Source: Desmonostoc muscorum FACHB-395
GTDB taxonomy: Bacteria > Cyanobacteriota > Cyanobacteriia > Cyanobacteriales > Nostocaceae
Assembly: GCF_014698035.1 (NCBI RefSeq)
Contig: NZ_JACJSF010000001.1
Span: 62,001-126,000 of the forward strand
Direction of reading: 5' to 3'
DNA length: 64,000 bases
The notes below the pieces were generated by a model that searched no databases, was not told the DNA's origin, and worked only from the letters and a program-made list of their open reading frames with translations. Below are positions 55,191 through 64,000 of this stretch, in pieces. The first letter of the stretch is position 1. Each line of letters starts with the position of its first letter. The translations under genes and the position numbers were made by a program.

Positions 55191-57122
55191 TTAAGACTCC
55201 ATCTCTGCCAATTCTAACCAGCGTTCAGTCGCCACATCGATCGCGTGCTTGAGCTTTTCCACATGATCGTACAATTTCTGAACTTGGCTATAATTCCCCG
55301 GTGAGACATTCGCTAGGGTTTTCTCGGTTTCTTCTTTCTCAGCCTCTAACTCGGCAATTTTACCTTCCAACTGCTCAAATTCTTTCTTCTCCCAATTGGA
55401 TAATCTCCGCCGCTTGGTATTCTCTCCATCCTTGGGTGAAGCCACACCATTATTTTGAACTTCGACATTTTTGGGCTTCTCCTTAGCGTTCGCAGCTTGT
55501 TGCTGTGCCTCTTCAGCCTTCTTATAGTCCAGATAAATCGAGTAATTACCTGGATATTGCCGGAGATTACCGCCTTCCTCAAAAGAAAATACTGTGTCGA
55601 TGGTGCGATCGAGAAAGTAGCGATCGTGAGAAACTACAATTACACAACCGACAAAATCTTCTAAATAATCTTCTAGTACTGCTAATGTCTGAACATCTAA
55701 ATCGTTTGTCGGTTCATCTAAAATCAAGACGTTGGGCGCACTCATCAAAACCCGCAAGAGAAATAAACGGCGTTTTTCACCACCAGAAAGTTTATTAATT
55801 GGGGCATATTGTTGATTACCAGGAAACAAAAACCGCTCTAACATTTGCGAAGCAGTAATTTGAGTCCCATCGGTAATTTTGATAAATTCTCCTTCTTCTT
55901 TAATGTAGTCAATCACGCGCTGATTTTCGTTTAAGGCTGTGAGCAATTCTTCCGAATGCTGGTCAAAATAACCAATGTGAATTGTAGTCCCAATTTCGGC
56001 AACACCTGAGTCTGGCTGAATCTGACCAGTGATAATATCCATTAAAGTGGATTTACCAGCACCGTTAGCGCCGATGATGCCGATGCGGTCTTCTGGACTA
56101 AATTCGTAGGTAAAATTATTAATTAGGGTACGCCCATTGTATGCCTTAGAAACGTTCTTTAATTCAATAACCTTTTTGCCAATGCGACGACCAACTGTCG
56201 AAATATCAACTTTACCCTGAACTTCTTTAAATTCAGTATCCCGCAGAGCATGGGCGCGGTCAATTCTAGCTTTTTGCTTAGTACTTCTAGCTTTTGGCCC
56301 TTTTTTGAGCCATTCTAACTCGCGTCGCAATAAGCCTTGATGTTTCCGTTGACTACTGACGGCAGATTCTTCAGCTAAAGCTTTCTTTTCGAGGTAATAT
56401 GAATAATTACCTGTATAGGTGTAAATGTCGCCTCGGTCGATTTCCACGATCCGATTGGTGACACGATCCAAAAAATAGCGATCATGGGTGATCAGAAAAA
56501 GTGCGCCGCGATAGCGATTTAAATAACTTTGTAACCATTCTACAGAAAGAGCATCCAAATGGTTTGTCGGCTCATCCATGAGCAAAACATCGGGTTCTGC
56601 TAGCAAGGCTGATGCTAAAGCAATGCGCTTGCGATAGCCTCCAGATAAAGTGCCTATCTTGGCATCAAAGTCAGAAATTCCTAATTTTGTAAGGATGATT
56701 TTAGCATTAGTTTCTAGTTCCCAAGCATCATTTGTATCCATCTTTTGCATCACCGCAGAAAGGCGAGACATCAGTTGGGTATCATCTGGATAGTGAGCTA
56801 ATTTATCTGATAGTTCTTCATACTCACGCACCAAAGCTGTATGTTCGCCACTGTCAGCAAAAACTTGCTCTAAAACTGTGTGATTTTCATCTAAATCTGG
56901 CTGCTGGGGTAAGTAGATGATTTTAGAACCGGAGTTAATTATAATTTGACCGCTATCAATGGATTCTAACCCGGCAATCATTTTTAATAGGGTTGATTTT
57001 CCCGAACCGTTAGTACCAATTAAGCCAACTTTATCGGTAGCATCGAGGCTAAAGCTGGCATCTTTTAAAACTTCTTTGATGCCAAAGTCTTTTTTAACCG
57101 ACTGGAGTGTAATAATACTCAT
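55191..57122 (-). CDS. ABC-F family ATPase (Uup-like)
   Basis: The 643-residue cytoplasmic protein has two ABC domains and no membrane segments. Domain 1 has Walker A GTNGSGKST, signature LSGGYRKRI and Walker B LLMDEPTNHLD; domain 2 has Walker A GANGAGKST, signature LSGGEKRRL and Walker B LILDEPTNDLD. The linker between them is about 80 residues and basic. The C-terminus (about 575-643) is a coiled coil of the Uup type. ABC-F proteins act on the ribosome, rescuing stalled translation or protecting from antibiotics. It starts at ATG 57122. The DUF1824 gene lies 71 bases upstream on the same strand and may share its transcript. Confidence 0.93.
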   Translation of the reverse strand: MSIITLQSVKKDFGIKEVLKDASFSLDATDKVGLIGTNGSGKSTLLKMIAGLESIDSGQIIINSGSKIIYLPQQPDLDENHTVLEQVFADSGEHTALVREYEELSDKLAHYPDDTQLMSRLSAVMQKMDTNDAWELETNAKIILTKLGISDFDAKIGTLSGGYRKRIALASALLAEPDVLLMDEPTNHLDALSVEWLQSYLNRYRGALFLITHDRYFLDRVTNRIVEIDRGDIYTYTGNYSYYLEKKALAEESAVSSQRKHQGLLRRELEWLKKGPKARSTKQKARIDRAHALRDTEFKEVQGKVDISTVGRRIGKKVIELKNVSKAYNGRTLINNFTYEFSPEDRIGIIGANGAGKSTLMDIITGQIQPDSGVAEIGTTIHIGYFDQHSEELLTALNENQRVIDYIKEEGEFIKITDGTQITASQMLERFLFPGNQQYAPINKLSGGEKRRLFLLRVLMSAPNVLILDEPTNDLDVQTLAVLEDYLEDFVGCVIVVSHDRYFLDRTIDTVFSFEEGGNLRQYPGNYSIYLDYKKAEEAQQQAANAKEKPKNVEVQNNGVASPKDGENTKRRRLSNWEKKEFEQLEGKIAELEAEKEETEKTLANVSPGNYSQVQKLYDHVEKLKHAIDVATERWLELAEMES

Positions 57123-57193
57123 AAAATCTAGTAATTTTTCATTGATCGTTAGTTAGTAGGTAAAGCACATACCCTACCTACATTCGCCGAATT

Positions 57194-57610
57194 CTATACA
57201 AATAAATCCAAGGGTAGATGTCCATACATTTCGTTGATTCCGTCTTCGTGGTAAGACTGACAAGATACTAATACTCCACGATGATGTCCAGCATAAGAAT
57301 CAAGATAGCACAAGCCATTTTTACCGTTTAATTTGATATAAACTGGCCCTTCAGGTGTCAGCAAATTGTTTGGTGGTTCATAACCCAAAGCCAAAGAGTA
57401 GGTCTTCATAGCCAGTATTCCTTCTTCTGCTGTATCGGCACAAATTCCTAAAATTTGATAATCAGCAAGTTTAGTTACCAAAATTAGGGCATCACGAATT
57501 ACTGCTTTTTCTGATGCCTTGAGAATAGGGGCGATGTCTAGACAGTTAAATTTATTCAGTAATTTTTTCGCTTCTTCGGCGGTGAGATTGTGAGAATTGG
57601 GGGTTGACAT
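57194..57610 (-). CDS. DUF1824 family protein
   Basis: The 138-residue soluble protein matches the cyanobacterial DUF1824 family: LTAEEAKKLLNKFNCLDIAP near the start, GICADTAEEGILAMKTYSLALGYEPP in the middle and YIKLNGKNGLCYLDSYAGHHRGVLVS near the end. The family's function is unknown. It is full length, on the same strand and just upstream of the ABC-F gene, so the two may be co-transcribed. Confidence 0.88.
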   Translation of the reverse strand: MSTPNSHNLTAEEAKKLLNKFNCLDIAPILKASEKAVIRDALILVTKLADYQILGICADTAEEGILAMKTYSLALGYEPPNNLLTPEGPVYIKLNGKNGLCYLDSYAGHHRGVLVSCQSYHEDGINEMYGHLPLDLFV

Positions 57611-57777
57611 AAACTTTGATTGATTAGCTTGTTGGTTTTTCTGTTGTGTTTGAGTTGGGACTAGCCCAACTTATACTATTTTGGATTTGAGATTGCAAAT
57701 CGTCCAAGTATTGCAGAATCTATCTGAAAGTCAGAGCAAATTCCATAATAGAGAGCTTGTTATCTAATGCCAACTCC

Positions 57778-58653
57778 TTATGGTTGATTTGGGACATTTC
57801 CCAGGTTGAATATGAAGGGTACACCGCTTTTTGAGTCTCCACCCATAACGAGGACTTTGGGCATTTGAGCGCCGCCACTTCTCCAAGCTTCAATTGCTTC
57901 TTTTTGTAAAACTAACTGTCCTCCTTGCGCTTTGAGTGTCTCTGCTAAAAGCCTTTGAGCTTCTGCCCTACCTTTGGCGCGATTCACATCTGCTTGTGCT
58001 TCTTGTTCTGCTTCCCGCGCTACATAAACGGCTCTTTGCGCCCGTTGTTCAGCAATTTGTTTTTCTTCCACTGCTCTGGCAAATTCTGGTGAGAATGCTA
58101 AATCAACTACGCTAGTATCTAACACAATTATCCCATATTTGTCTAAGCGATCGCCTAACGCTTGATCGAAGTCTTCTTTTAATTCACTTCTTTTAGTAAT
58201 TGCTTCTTCTACTGTTCTTCTGGCGGCTGCAATTTTAAATGCTTCTTGCGTCTGAGGTGCAATTATTTTTGATACTATATTTGCTAAGGTTCCTTGTTTT
58301 CTTCTAACTTCAACTACCTTAATAGGATCGAGACGAAAGTTGATCGCAAATCTCGCAGATAAATTTTGCAAATCTTTTGTAGAACTCTCGGCTGGCACTT
58401 CAAATTTTTGAACAGTCAAATCATACACATCTATCACTGAGATAAAAGGCGGTTTTGCATGAATCCCTTCTAATAATGCCCCATCTCTCGCTTTACCTAA
58501 AATGCTGATCACTCCTGCTTGTCCTGGGTTAATAATGATAAAGGAATTTAGTCCCAAAACCACTATTGTTGCTAACACAATTCCTAAAACTGTGCTTTGC
58601 CAATTTCCAAATTGCTGATTTTTCAAATTCCTTTCTCCATGTGAGTTAGTCAT
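57778..58653 (-). CDS. Prohibitin-type SPFH/Band 7 protein
   Basis: The 291-residue protein has one N-terminal membrane anchor (about 21-42, VLGIVLATIVVLGLNSFIII), then the SPFH domain (about 42-235) with INPGQAGVISILGK and FEVPAESSTKDLQNLS, and a long alanine/glutamate-rich coiled coil (EKQIAEQRAQRAVYVAREAE onward). Prohibitins form large ring assemblies in membranes and organise or protect other proteins, often proteases of the FtsH type. In cyanobacteria they are found in thylakoid and plasma membranes. The gene is on its own; the DUF1824 gene follows 167 bases downstream on the same strand. Confidence 0.93.
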   Translation of the reverse strand: MTNSHGERNLKNQQFGNWQSTVLGIVLATIVVLGLNSFIIINPGQAGVISILGKARDGALLEGIHAKPPFISVIDVYDLTVQKFEVPAESSTKDLQNLSARFAINFRLDPIKVVEVRRKQGTLANIVSKIIAPQTQEAFKIAAARRTVEEAITKRSELKEDFDQALGDRLDKYGIIVLDTSVVDLAFSPEFARAVEEKQIAEQRAQRAVYVAREAEQEAQADVNRAKGRAEAQRLLAETLKAQGGQLVLQKEAIEAWRSGGAQMPKVLVMGGDSKSGVPFIFNLGNVPNQP

Positions 58654-59036
58654 TAGTTATTAGTCATTTGTCGTTAGTCATGAAGAGTTATTATTTTTCT
58701 CCTTGTCTTTTTTTTCTAGTCCCCAGTCCCCAATCCCCAATCCCTAGTGCTAAGTCAGAAGTTTTACTTTAGCTAGCTTGGGTAAACTCAGTTACTAGTT
58801 TAAGCTTCTCATTAGTCTGTGTGAATCAACCCTTTAATTTGAAGAATGCGGCACTGGCGGTTTCAGGTAACTCCAAAAAATAAATTATCCAATTTTTGGA
58901 ATCACAACGACTTTTCCTCCCCCTGCTCCCTGCCCCCTGCCCCCTGCCTTATTAGAGCAGTTTCTGGATGGAGGAGCGAATGATATTATCCAAGTTTCCA
59001 CAACTGTTTTGATTTATTGTTGCAAACATCAGGGAT
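58654..59036. other. Gene-free region, 383 bp
   Basis: It separates the divergent prohibitin and CrtISO-like genes and contains several low-complexity repeats: TTAGTCATTTGTCGTTAGTC near 58663, CCCCAGTCCCCAATCCCC near 58721 and CCCTGCCCCCTGCCCCCTGC near 58927. No gene was found. Confidence 0.5.
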
Positions 59037-60584
59037 ATGCAAAACACAGATACAGATATAGTTGTTATTGGTAGCGGTATTGGCGGTTTGAGTTGTGCTG
59101 CTCTTTTGGCACGATATGGCTTTGATGTGATAGTCTGCGAAAGCCACTCCATTGCTGGGGGCGCTGCTCATGGTTTTGAACGCAATGGTTTCAAGTTCGA
59201 CTCTGGCCCGTCTCTCTATTCTGGACTATCTTACAGCCCCTCTGCTAACCCTTTGCGACAAGTGTTAGATGCAATTGGTTCTGAATTGCCATGCGTCACC
59301 TACGATACTTGGGGTTGTTGTCTACCAGAAGGTGATTTTGACACGGCGGTTGGTGCAGAGCAATTTTGTGAAGTGCTGATGAAATTCTGTGGTGATGATG
59401 CTGTTGCTGAATGGCGAGAACTCCAGCGCGTTATGGAACCATTTGCTAGGGCTGCAACTTCCATACCACCGGCCGCATTACGCTTTGATTTTGGTGCAGC
59501 TAGAACTGTGGGCCCCTTTGTGCCATCTCTGACAAAAAATGTGGCGAATATAATCAAGCTGACAGGCCCCTTCAGCCGGATTATGGATGGGGTTGTTAAA
59601 GACTCGTTTACCCGAAACTGGCTGAATTTGCTGTGTTTTCTCCTTTCTGGATTGCCCGCAGATGGTACTAGTGCCGCAGAGGTAGCATTTATGTTTGCAG
59701 ACTGGTATCGCCCAGACGCAGTTCTTGAATATCCAATTGGTGGTAGTGGTGCTTTAGTTGACAGCCTTGTACAAGGGTTAGAGCGTCATGGTGGGAAGCT
59801 GATGCTAGGCGCTCATGTAGAAGAAGTGCTTGTAGAAGGAAATCGTGCAGTGGGTGTGCGTCTGCGCGATCGCTCCGAAATTCGCGCAAAACGAGCAGTT
59901 ATTTCTAATGCCTCGGTTTGGGACACGCTGAAGCTCTTACCAGAAAAGGCAATACCCAAACAGTACCGCAGCAAACGACAAGCAACACCTGAGTGTGATA
60001 GCTTTATGCACCTGCATTTAGGCATTCATGCTCAAGGATTGCAGTCAAATTTGCGGTGTCATTACATCGTAGTTAATAACTGGGAATTGGGCGTAACAGC
60101 ACCTCAAAATGTTGTTGTGATCTCCATCCCTTCAGTTCTCGATCCATCTTTAGCGCCAGCAGGTAAACACGTGATTCATGTCTATACACCTGGTAATGAG
60201 CCATACTCTATCTGGCAGGGAATGGATAGAAGGAGCCAAGAATATGCCGAACAAAAGCGATCGCGTGCTGAAGTAATGTGGCAAGCGCTAGAGCGGATAA
60301 TTCCAGATATTCGCTCTCGTTGCGAAGTCACACTTGTTGGTACACCTCTAACTCACGAGCGTTATCTCCGCCGTCACCAAGGTTCTTACGGCCCAGCAAT
60401 TCAGGCTGGAAGTGGGATGTTTCCTGGCCCCAGCACACCCCTACCAGGATTGATGTGCTGTGGCGACTCAACATTTCCCGGTATTGGTTTACCAGCAGTC
60501 GCCGCTAGTGGGCTGATTGCTGCCAATACCCTTGCGCCAGTTAATAAGCATTTAGCTATGCTTCAGGATATCAAGTGTATTTAA
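59037..60584 (+). CDS. FAD-dependent desaturase/isomerase of the CrtISO/phytoene-desaturase family
   Basis: The 515-residue protein begins with the dinucleotide-binding fold VVIGSGIGGLSCAALLARYG and ESHSIAGGAAHGFERNGFKFDSGPS, and ends with the FAD motif LMCCGDSTFPGIGLPAVAASG. These mark the carotenoid isomerase (CrtISO/CrtH) and phytoene-desaturase superfamily. Paralogues act on carotenoids, retinoids (RetSat-like) or other polyenes, so the substrate is not settled; the canonical CrtISO of the organism may lie elsewhere. There is no membrane helix. Start ATG at 59037. The last 14 bases overlap the convergent PEP-CTERM gene. Confidence 0.85.
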   Translation: MQNTDTDIVVIGSGIGGLSCAALLARYGFDVIVCESHSIAGGAAHGFERNGFKFDSGPSLYSGLSYSPSANPLRQVLDAIGSELPCVTYDTWGCCLPEGDFDTAVGAEQFCEVLMKFCGDDAVAEWRELQRVMEPFARAATSIPPAALRFDFGAARTVGPFVPSLTKNVANIIKLTGPFSRIMDGVVKDSFTRNWLNLLCFLLSGLPADGTSAAEVAFMFADWYRPDAVLEYPIGGSGALVDSLVQGLERHGGKLMLGAHVEEVLVEGNRAVGVRLRDRSEIRAKRAVISNASVWDTLKLLPEKAIPKQYRSKRQATPECDSFMHLHLGIHAQGLQSNLRCHYIVVNNWELGVTAPQNVVVISIPSVLDPSLAPAGKHVIHVYTPGNEPYSIWQGMDRRSQEYAEQKRSRAEVMWQALERIIPDIRSRCEVTLVGTPLTHERYLRRHQGSYGPAIQAGSGMFPGPSTPLPGLMCCGDSTFPGIGLPAVAASGLIAANTLAPVNKHLAMLQDIKCI

Positions 60585-61239
60585 TTTTATAAAATCTAGT
60601 TGCCAAGAGAGCCGCACCCACTGCCAAAACTGCTAGTACACTATCAGGTTCGGGTACGGCAGCAACTTGAGCATCAATTCGTGCAGTTCCAGCAAATAAA
60701 CCTGTCAAGTCAGGTTTTTGCAGTATTTTTGCAAACTCTGGAGAAACCAGCAATTTAACATCAGGAATGGTTAAATTTTGACCATCAAATACCGCAGGTT
60801 CTGGAATACTCAAATCAAACAAAATCGTATCTAAAGAAAAAGTGTCTCTTAAAACAAATCCGCTAGCATCTTGAACGGTACGTCCTGGAGCAAAACCAAT
60901 TGAAAAGTCACCAACAGTAATTTGATTATTAAAGGTAACAGTACCAGTATGTTCGATTGTCCCTGATAGCGGTGTAAAGCCGCCCTCGTCGCTAAAGGTA
61001 AAGTTAGTAGCTGAATCGATGTCAAAGCCGACTAAATAATTGCTGGGAATTGGTGCAATTGTATTATTGTTGCCTGTCAAGGTTAGCCCGATACTTTTAA
61101 GAATATCTTCGTGATCGCGATCGATGCTGGTGACTCCTGATATCACTTTAAAAGTTGCAGCATCTACCTGCATGGGTGCAATTGACATAAAAGCTGCGAT
61201 CGTACAACCAATAACCCCTGTAAACTGAGAAAAACGCAT
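60571..61239 (-). CDS. PEP-CTERM sorting-domain protein
   Basis: The 222-residue protein has a signal peptide (residues 1-27, cleavage near VDAAT) and ends VPEPDSVLAVLAVGAALLA, then RFYKIKYT, the PEP motif, hydrophobic helix and basic tail that an exosortase recognises. The middle is a beta-rich segment without known domain. It overlaps the end of the CrtISO-like gene by 14 bases in convergent orientation, so antisense pairing of the two 3' ends is possible. It is unrelated in sequence to the other PEP-CTERM protein at 21549. Confidence 0.85.
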   Translation of the reverse strand: MRFSQFTGVIGCTIAAFMSIAPMQVDAATFKVISGVTSIDRDHEDILKSIGLTLTGNNNTIAPIPSNYLVGFDIDSATNFTFSDEGGFTPLSGTIEHTGTVTFNNQITVGDFSIGFAPGRTVQDASGFVLRDTFSLDTILFDLSIPEPAVFDGQNLTIPDVKLLVSPEFAKILQKPDLTGLFAGTARIDAQVAAVPEPDSVLAVLAVGAALLATRFYKIKYT

Positions 61240-61537
61240 ATATATTCCTGATGATATTTATACTTTATTTTATCGAAAAAACTCTCTTGTTTAATCTAAA
61301 AACTTAAGCATTACTGTTAAAAAACTACACACAAAGTATAAAAACATAGTTTTTGAAAGTTTATATCAAGTTAATACGTACATTTAAGTTTTATAGTTAC
61401 AAATACAAATTTAATTAGATGGGTAAAAATAAATATCACTGCTCATAATATGTCAGGAGGTATGAGGTATAAGCCATTAGACATAAAACACGAGAAAAAT
61501 ATAGTTACGTTTAATTATGTCGAATGAATTCCAAAAC

Positions 61538-61640
61538 CTCGTTTCCAGCCGAGGCTGGAAATGCTAATCATTGCAGTTCTGCCGCAAGTCTTGAAGCGGA
61601 GCATTACATTAAGCATTCCCAGTCGGAGACTAAGAACGAG
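61538..61640. repeat. Fold-back repeat with CTCGTTTCCAG ends
   Basis: CTCGTTTCCAGCCGAGGCTG at the left is mirrored by CAGTCGGAGACTAAGAACGAG at the right, with GGAAATGC and GCATTCCC inside. This is a common dispersed element of Nostoc and Anabaena. A 62-codon frame across it (61524-61712) is an artefact. The rest of 61240-61739 shows AT-rich DNA only. Confidence 0.6.
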
Positions 61641-61739
61641 ATAATTCTGTATAGCTTTCATGTTAATTTGAAACCAATAAACTCAGTGGCTCTTGCAAAA
61701 CAGATAGTTTAATTTATTTTTGCTGACCTACCTACTGCT

Positions 61740-62201
61740 TCACAAGCTTGTTCTAATCCACCAGCTTATTTTCTCTAAATTAGAATCTATTTCCTGCCAA
61801 AAGCTTGCTGATGAGTCTGCTTCTCTTGTTACTGTAAATATTTTATCTATAACGTCAAAGTTTTTTTGAATTACCTGCTTATCTAATTTAGGAATATCTA
61901 ATTTAAGATATTTCAGACGGTTGGGTAGCTCTACCTTCTCTTTTGCTGGCAAGTTAGTAATCTGTTCAACTTGTTCTAGAATTTTGTCTATTGATACAAT
62001 TACTTCTTCAATACTCGGCTTTTTAGTTTGTAATTGTAAATCTTTTTCTTCAAAGTTTTCTTCTTGATTACCTAACTTCACTATTACTATTTTCACAAAG
62101 AAAATATTGTAATCAACTCCACTAACTTCCCCTAATTGATTATGATATTTTCCAATTTTATTAATAAGTACTATGTCACCTTTCTCAATTTTGTCTTTCA
62201 T
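61740..62201 (-). CDS. Hypothetical protein, 153 residues
   Basis: The first 50 residues (GDIVLINKIGKYHNQLGEVSG onward) resemble a small SH3/KOW-like beta barrel, the rest is helical and charged (EEVIVSIDKILEQVEQITNL). I do not recognise a family. It starts 27 bases after the stop of the kinase-sulfatase gene on the same strand, so the two are almost certainly one transcript and may work together. Base composition is lower in GC than the neighbours. Confidence 0.7.
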   Translation of the reverse strand: MKDKIEKGDIVLINKIGKYHNQLGEVSGVDYNIFFVKIVIVKLGNQEENFEEKDLQLQTKKPSIEEVIVSIDKILEQVEQITNLPAKEKVELPNRLKYLKLDIPKLDKQVIQKNFDVIDKIFTVTREADSSASFWQEIDSNLEKISWWIRTSL

Positions 62202-62228
62202 AATTACTACAGCCTATAAATTAAATTG

Positions 62229-64000
62229 CTAAATAATCTCCTCTACAGAAAATACTACTCTAAAGCCACAAACTCTTAGCCCACCGTCTGACTCATTCCA
62301 GCTACGGCTGGCGCTGCGACACAGTTCGGCATTGAAACTCCAAGAACCACCACGTAGCACCCGGCGATTAATATCACCACCAACTTCCCAGGGTGTTCCA
62401 TCTGAGGGTGCATCGCTGTAATTGTTATGCCACGAGTCAGCGCACCATTCCCAAACTAGACCGTGCATATCATACAATCCAAAGGCGTTGGCGACTTCAA
62501 AACTACCGACGTTTGTTGTTTCTCTACGAAATTTGCTTTTTGTTTCGATAGTACAACTGACTAACTCAGAAGTAATGCTTTCGCCAAAGTGGAAGGATGT
62601 TGTAGTTCCAGCCCGACAAGCATATTCCCATTCAGCCTCACTCGGTAAACGATAGTCGCGTCCAGTTTTTTCTGATAGTCTGAGACAGAATTCTACAGCC
62701 TCATACCAAGATACATTTTCTACTGGTCTATCTAAACCTTTAAATTTCGACGGATTGGGATTTAAAGCTTGTTTGACTTTGGGTAAAGCTGCTACTACTC
62801 TCCACTGTGCTTGAGTTACGGGAAATTTCCCCATAAAAAACGGTTTGACGGTAACTTTATGTCGAGGACGTTCATCAGCATCTCCTTCACATTCCGGTGA
62901 ACCCATCATGTAAGTACCGCCAGGAATCGATACCATTTCTAATGTGACAGATTTACCCAATTCTTCGGCAAAGAAGTTTGCATTACCACTCATGCGGTTT
63001 ACTTCTCTACCACCTGTGTCTACTGTCACTACGTCAAATTCAAAGGTTTCTAAGGGAGGTAATGGTACTATTACTTTCTGTGGTAAAGGCGGTAATATGG
63101 GTTGAGACATCGAAACAATTTTCAGGGCAACAGGCTCAATGTTCGATGTTGCAAATTTCAAATCGTTGATAACTTCTACTGCTGTTTGATATCTTTCACT
63201 GGGTAGATGTTTTAGTAATTTTTCTAAAATTCTCTCTAAGTCTTCGCTGATAGTAATACCTTTTTCTTGTAATCGTTCGCGCCACAACCATTTAGCATTC
63301 ATGGCATCATAAATAGGGTCATTAACCTGTCCAGAAGCATCTTGCAAAGGCAAACATCGAGTTAAAAGACGCACACAAGTTACACCCAAAGCATACAAAT
63401 CACTGCCGTGACAAGCAAATCCAGCCATTTGTTCAGTTGGGGCATAACCAAGGGTATAAATTACTGTCGCTTGTCTTCCTAAACTGGTTTGTGTTACTTG
63501 TTTAGCACCACCAAAGTCAATTAATACGGGTTTTTCATCACTTGCACGGCGGATAATATTTTCTGGTTTGATATCCCGATGAATGACATTATGGGTATGA
63601 ATAAATTCCAGAACTGGTAATAAATCAGCTAAAAGTTCCCAAACCTGTTTTTCACCATAGATTTGCTGCTGAACTTCTTGTAAGAGAGTTTTTCCTTGAA
63701 TGAATTCTTGGACAAGATACAAACTAGCACCTTGCTCAAAATAAGCTAATAATCTAGGAATTTGGGTATGATTTTCTCCCAGTTCATACAACCGAAAAGC
63801 CTCTTCTTTAAAAAATTCTGCTGCTTTGGTGCGTTGTCCGGTTCCCTGAAATTGGGGGAAAAATTGCTTGATAACGCAAGGCGCGTTTAGTCTGTCTACA
63901 TCTTCTGTAGCATAAGTTCGACTAAATCCACCTTCACCTAAGAGTCTTAATACGCGGTAACGGCTTCTTAGAAGTTTGCCAAAGCTGCTTTGTCCGCAAC
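62229..64000 (-). CDS. Ser/Thr protein kinase fused to a formylglycine-generating/sulfatase-modifying-type domain (5' truncated by window edge)
   Basis: The frame is open to the right edge, so the start is outside; reading continues upstream of the first internal ATG at 63791 with CGQSSFGKLLRSRYRVLRLL and GEGGFSRTYATEDV, the kinase glycine loop, preceded by a cysteine that may belong to an N-terminal zinc ribbon. The kinase has VIKQFFP (lysine), NVIHRDIKPENII (catalytic loop) and DFGGAK. After a linker, the C-terminal FGE-sulfatase domain (about 285-515 of the visible 63791 start) has GTYMMGSPECEGDADERPRH and YRLPSEAEWEYACRAG. In cyanobacteria such fusions are common, but their targets and whether the FGE-like part is catalytic are unknown. 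Co-transcribed with the 153-residue gene downstream. Confidence 0.9.
   Translation of the reverse strand, partial: CGQSSFGKLLRSRYRVLRLLGEGGFSRTYATEDVDRLNAPCVIKQFFPQFQGTGQRTKAAEFFKEEAFRLYELGENHTQIPRLLAYFEQGASLYLVQEFIQGKTLLQEVQQQIYGEKQVWELLADLLPVLEFIHTHNVIHRDIKPENIIRRASDEKPVLIDFGGAKQVTQTSLGRQATVIYTLGYAPTEQMAGFACHGSDLYALGVTCVRLLTRCLPLQDASGQVNDPIYDAMNAKWLWRERLQEKGITISEDLERILEKLLKHLPSERYQTAVEVINDLKFATSNIEPVALKIVSMSQPILPPLPQKVIVPLPPLETFEFDVVTVDTGGREVNRMSGNANFFAEELGKSVTLEMVSIPGGTYMMGSPECEGDADERPRHKVTVKPFFMGKFPVTQAQWRVVAALPKVKQALNPNPSKFKGLDRPVENVSWYEAVEFCLRLSEKTGRDYRLPSEAEWEYACRAGTTTSFHFGESITSELVSCTIETKSKFRRETTNVGSFEVANAFGLYDMHGLVWEWCADSWHNNYSDAPSDGTPWEVGGDINRRVLRGGSWSFNAELCRSASRSWNESDGGLRVCGFRVVFSVEEII

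Noticed and set aside
61524-61712. 62-codon frame downstream of the second PEP-CTERM gene
   Set aside because: It runs across a fold-back repeat with CTCGTTTCCAG ends.

Overview
The window comes from a filamentous, heterocystous-type cyanobacterium (Nostoc/Anabaena group). The signs are the many HIP1 octamers (GCGATCGC), heptameric STRR-type tandem repeats, cyanobacteria-restricted families (DUF1802, DUF1824, PEP-CTERM proteins, giant serine/threonine kinase-histidine kinase fusions, poly-HAMP kinases), a ChlH/CobN-type chelatase subunit and a CrtISO-like desaturase. No rRNA, tRNA or intact insertion sequence was seen.

Layout. 0-4 kb: the 3' end of a CRISPR-Cas locus (partial cas6, cas4, cas1, cas2) and a 15-repeat array read left to right; the effector genes lie off the left edge and the gene order fits subtype I-D. 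4-10.6 kb: a 2206-residue hybrid histidine kinase built on twelve 92-residue HAMP repeats. 10.6-12 kb: a decayed toxin-antitoxin cluster (hicB, truncated hicA, PIN gene and a short partner). 12-22 kb: a ChlH-like chelatase subunit invaded by repeat DNA, a leaderless amidase, an SDR, a KefB-type antiporter and a PEP-CTERM protein. 22-30.5 kb: a 1850-residue Ser/Thr kinase/AAA/GAF/histidine kinase, a sulfite-oxidase-type molybdoenzyme and a His-rich helical protein. 30.5-37 kb: gene-poor DNA with gene remnants, a TPR-CHAT protein, a lipoprotein-like gene and MITEs. 37-48 kb: DUF1802, gamma-glutamyltransferase, an RTX protein, a Uma2 nuclease-like protein and an opu-type osmolyte ABC operon. 48-54.5 kb: a 21-bp minisatellite, a phytochelatin-synthase-like protease, a TA pair whose toxin carries a stop codon, and a CHAT-STAND-TPR protein. 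54.5-64 kb: ABC-F ATPase, DUF1824, prohibitin, CrtISO-like enzyme, a second PEP-CTERM protein and a kinase/FGE-sulfatase protein running off the right edge.

Two themes stand out. The first is defence and signalling: CRISPR adaptation genes, two TA modules in decay, two CHAT proteins (one a STAND NTPase that looks like a regulated-cell-death or antiphage sensor) and three very large kinases. The second is heavy invasion by small non-autonomous elements. At least four inverted-repeat families are present. One family (CAATAC ends) has three copies, each with a 10-bp target duplication. A GATCCCCC-rich core module occurs inside elements with three different ends and again in frame inside the chelatase gene, which has absorbed three unrelated repeats without losing its frame.

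All calls were made by reading the sequence. No database search, alignment or folding program was run.
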